DNA of 6,051 bases from Comamonadaceae bacterium (GTDB lineage: Bacteria; Pseudomonadota; Gammaproteobacteria; Burkholderiales; Burkholderiaceae_C), in the NCBI GenBank assembly GCA_947494405.1, contig CANLWQ010000129.1:1-6051 (forward strand), given 5' to 3'. The position numbers were made by a program, and so were the translations under genes. Every line of letters begins with the position of its first letter. Within the stretch, counting starts at the first letter, position 1. The notes under the pieces are model-generated. The model had not been told where the DNA came from, searched no databases, and was given only the letters and a program-made list of their open reading frames with translations. Below are positions 5,709 through 6,051 of this stretch, one piece after another.

Positions 5709-6051
5709 TCAGGAGTCGCGGCTGGCACGTTTGCGCTCATGCTCTTTCAAAAAACGTTTGCGCAGACGCACACTTTTGGGCGTGATTTCCACCAACTCAT
5801 CGTCGTCAATGAACTCGACGCCGTACTCTAGGGTGAGCTGAATCGGTGGCGTGATTTTGATGGCGTCTTCCTTGCCGCTGACGCGGAAGTTGGTCAACTG
5901 TTTGGTGCGCGTGGCGTTAACCACCAAATCGTTGTCACGGCTGTGTATGCCCACAATCATGCCTTCATACACAGGGTCGTTAGGCTTGACAAACATACGG
6001 CCACGGTCGTCGAGCTTGCCCAAAGCGTAGGTGAAAATTTCACCGTCATCC
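5709..6051 (-). CDS. typA: TypA/BipA ribosome-associated GTPase, C-terminal 113 residues (runs off right edge)
   Basis: The frame is open from the right edge to the TGA at 5711-5709. The visible 113 residues begin inside a codon cut by the edge and match the C-terminal domain unique to TypA/BipA. They run through DDRGRMFVKPNDPVYEGMIVG, then HSRDNDLVVNATRTKQLTNFR, ITPPIQLTLEYGVEFIDDDE and LVEITPKSVRLRKRFL, with a basic tail ending in KRASRDS. TypA is a translational GTPase related to EF-G and LepA of about 600 residues. It binds the 70S ribosome and affects 50S assembly and growth under stress or cold. The GTPase and EF-G-like domains lie outside the window. No start codon is visible: the TTG-containing GCT-TTG-GGC near 6023 is an internal leucine codon. 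It is the first visible gene of the minus-strand run, 11 bases before the EamA gene. Confidence 0.96.
   Translation of the reverse strand, partial: DDGEIFTYALGKLDDRGRMFVKPNDPVYEGMIVGIHSRDNDLVVNATRTKQLTNFRVSGKEDAIKITPPIQLTLEYGVEFIDDDELVEITPKSVRLRKRFLKEHERKRASRDS

Noticed and set aside
5156..5785. Several 100-160 codon frames on both strands over the EamA gene
   Set aside because: They are histidine- and alanine-rich shadows of the transporter coding sequence; the transporter frame alone has coherent membrane segments.

Overview
The window looks like ordinary chromosome from a betaproteobacterium, most likely order Burkholderiales and near the Comamonadaceae. This rests on the feel of the protein sequences (YgiQ, TypA, RlmB, IbpA-type Hsp20), the paired short chromate-transport genes, moderate-to-high GC and dense gene packing. 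It is an inference, not a database result. No mobile element, tRNA, rRNA, CRISPR array or phage gene was seen, and every stretch over 100 bases is accounted for by genes.

Layout from left to right. Positions 1-1061 (minus strand) hold the N-terminal half of a YgiQ-type radical SAM protein that runs off the left edge. A 50-base gap separates it from a divergent pair of overlapping plus-strand genes, 1112-1699 and 1696-2277, which are the two halves of a split CHR-family (chromate) transporter. A 72-base convergent gap with two inverted repeats follows. Everything from 2350 to the right edge is on the minus strand. In transcription order this is typA (3' end only, 5709-6051), an EamA/DMT-family transporter (4783-5697), an enoyl-CoA hydratase-fold protein of the 3-hydroxyisobutyryl-CoA hydrolase type (3678-4814), rlmB (2912-3658) and an hsp20/ibpA-type small heat-shock gene (2350-2811).

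The first four minus-strand genes are packed with gaps of 11 and 19 bases and one 32-base overlap, so they probably form one operon of mixed function: ribosome-associated GTPase, metabolite exporter, acyl-CoA hydrolase, 23S rRNA methyltransferase. The hsp20 gene is probably regulated separately. The 100-base gap before it carries a good match to a sigma-32 promoter. Its leader can fold so that the Shine-Dalgarno sequence pairs with a UUGCU motif across a G-G mismatch, the signature of a ROSE-type RNA thermometer.

No wholly new system is apparent. The most interesting item is the two-layer heat-control region of hsp20. The rest is mostly routine annotation, with a few start-site decisions and misleading antisense reading frames worth recording.
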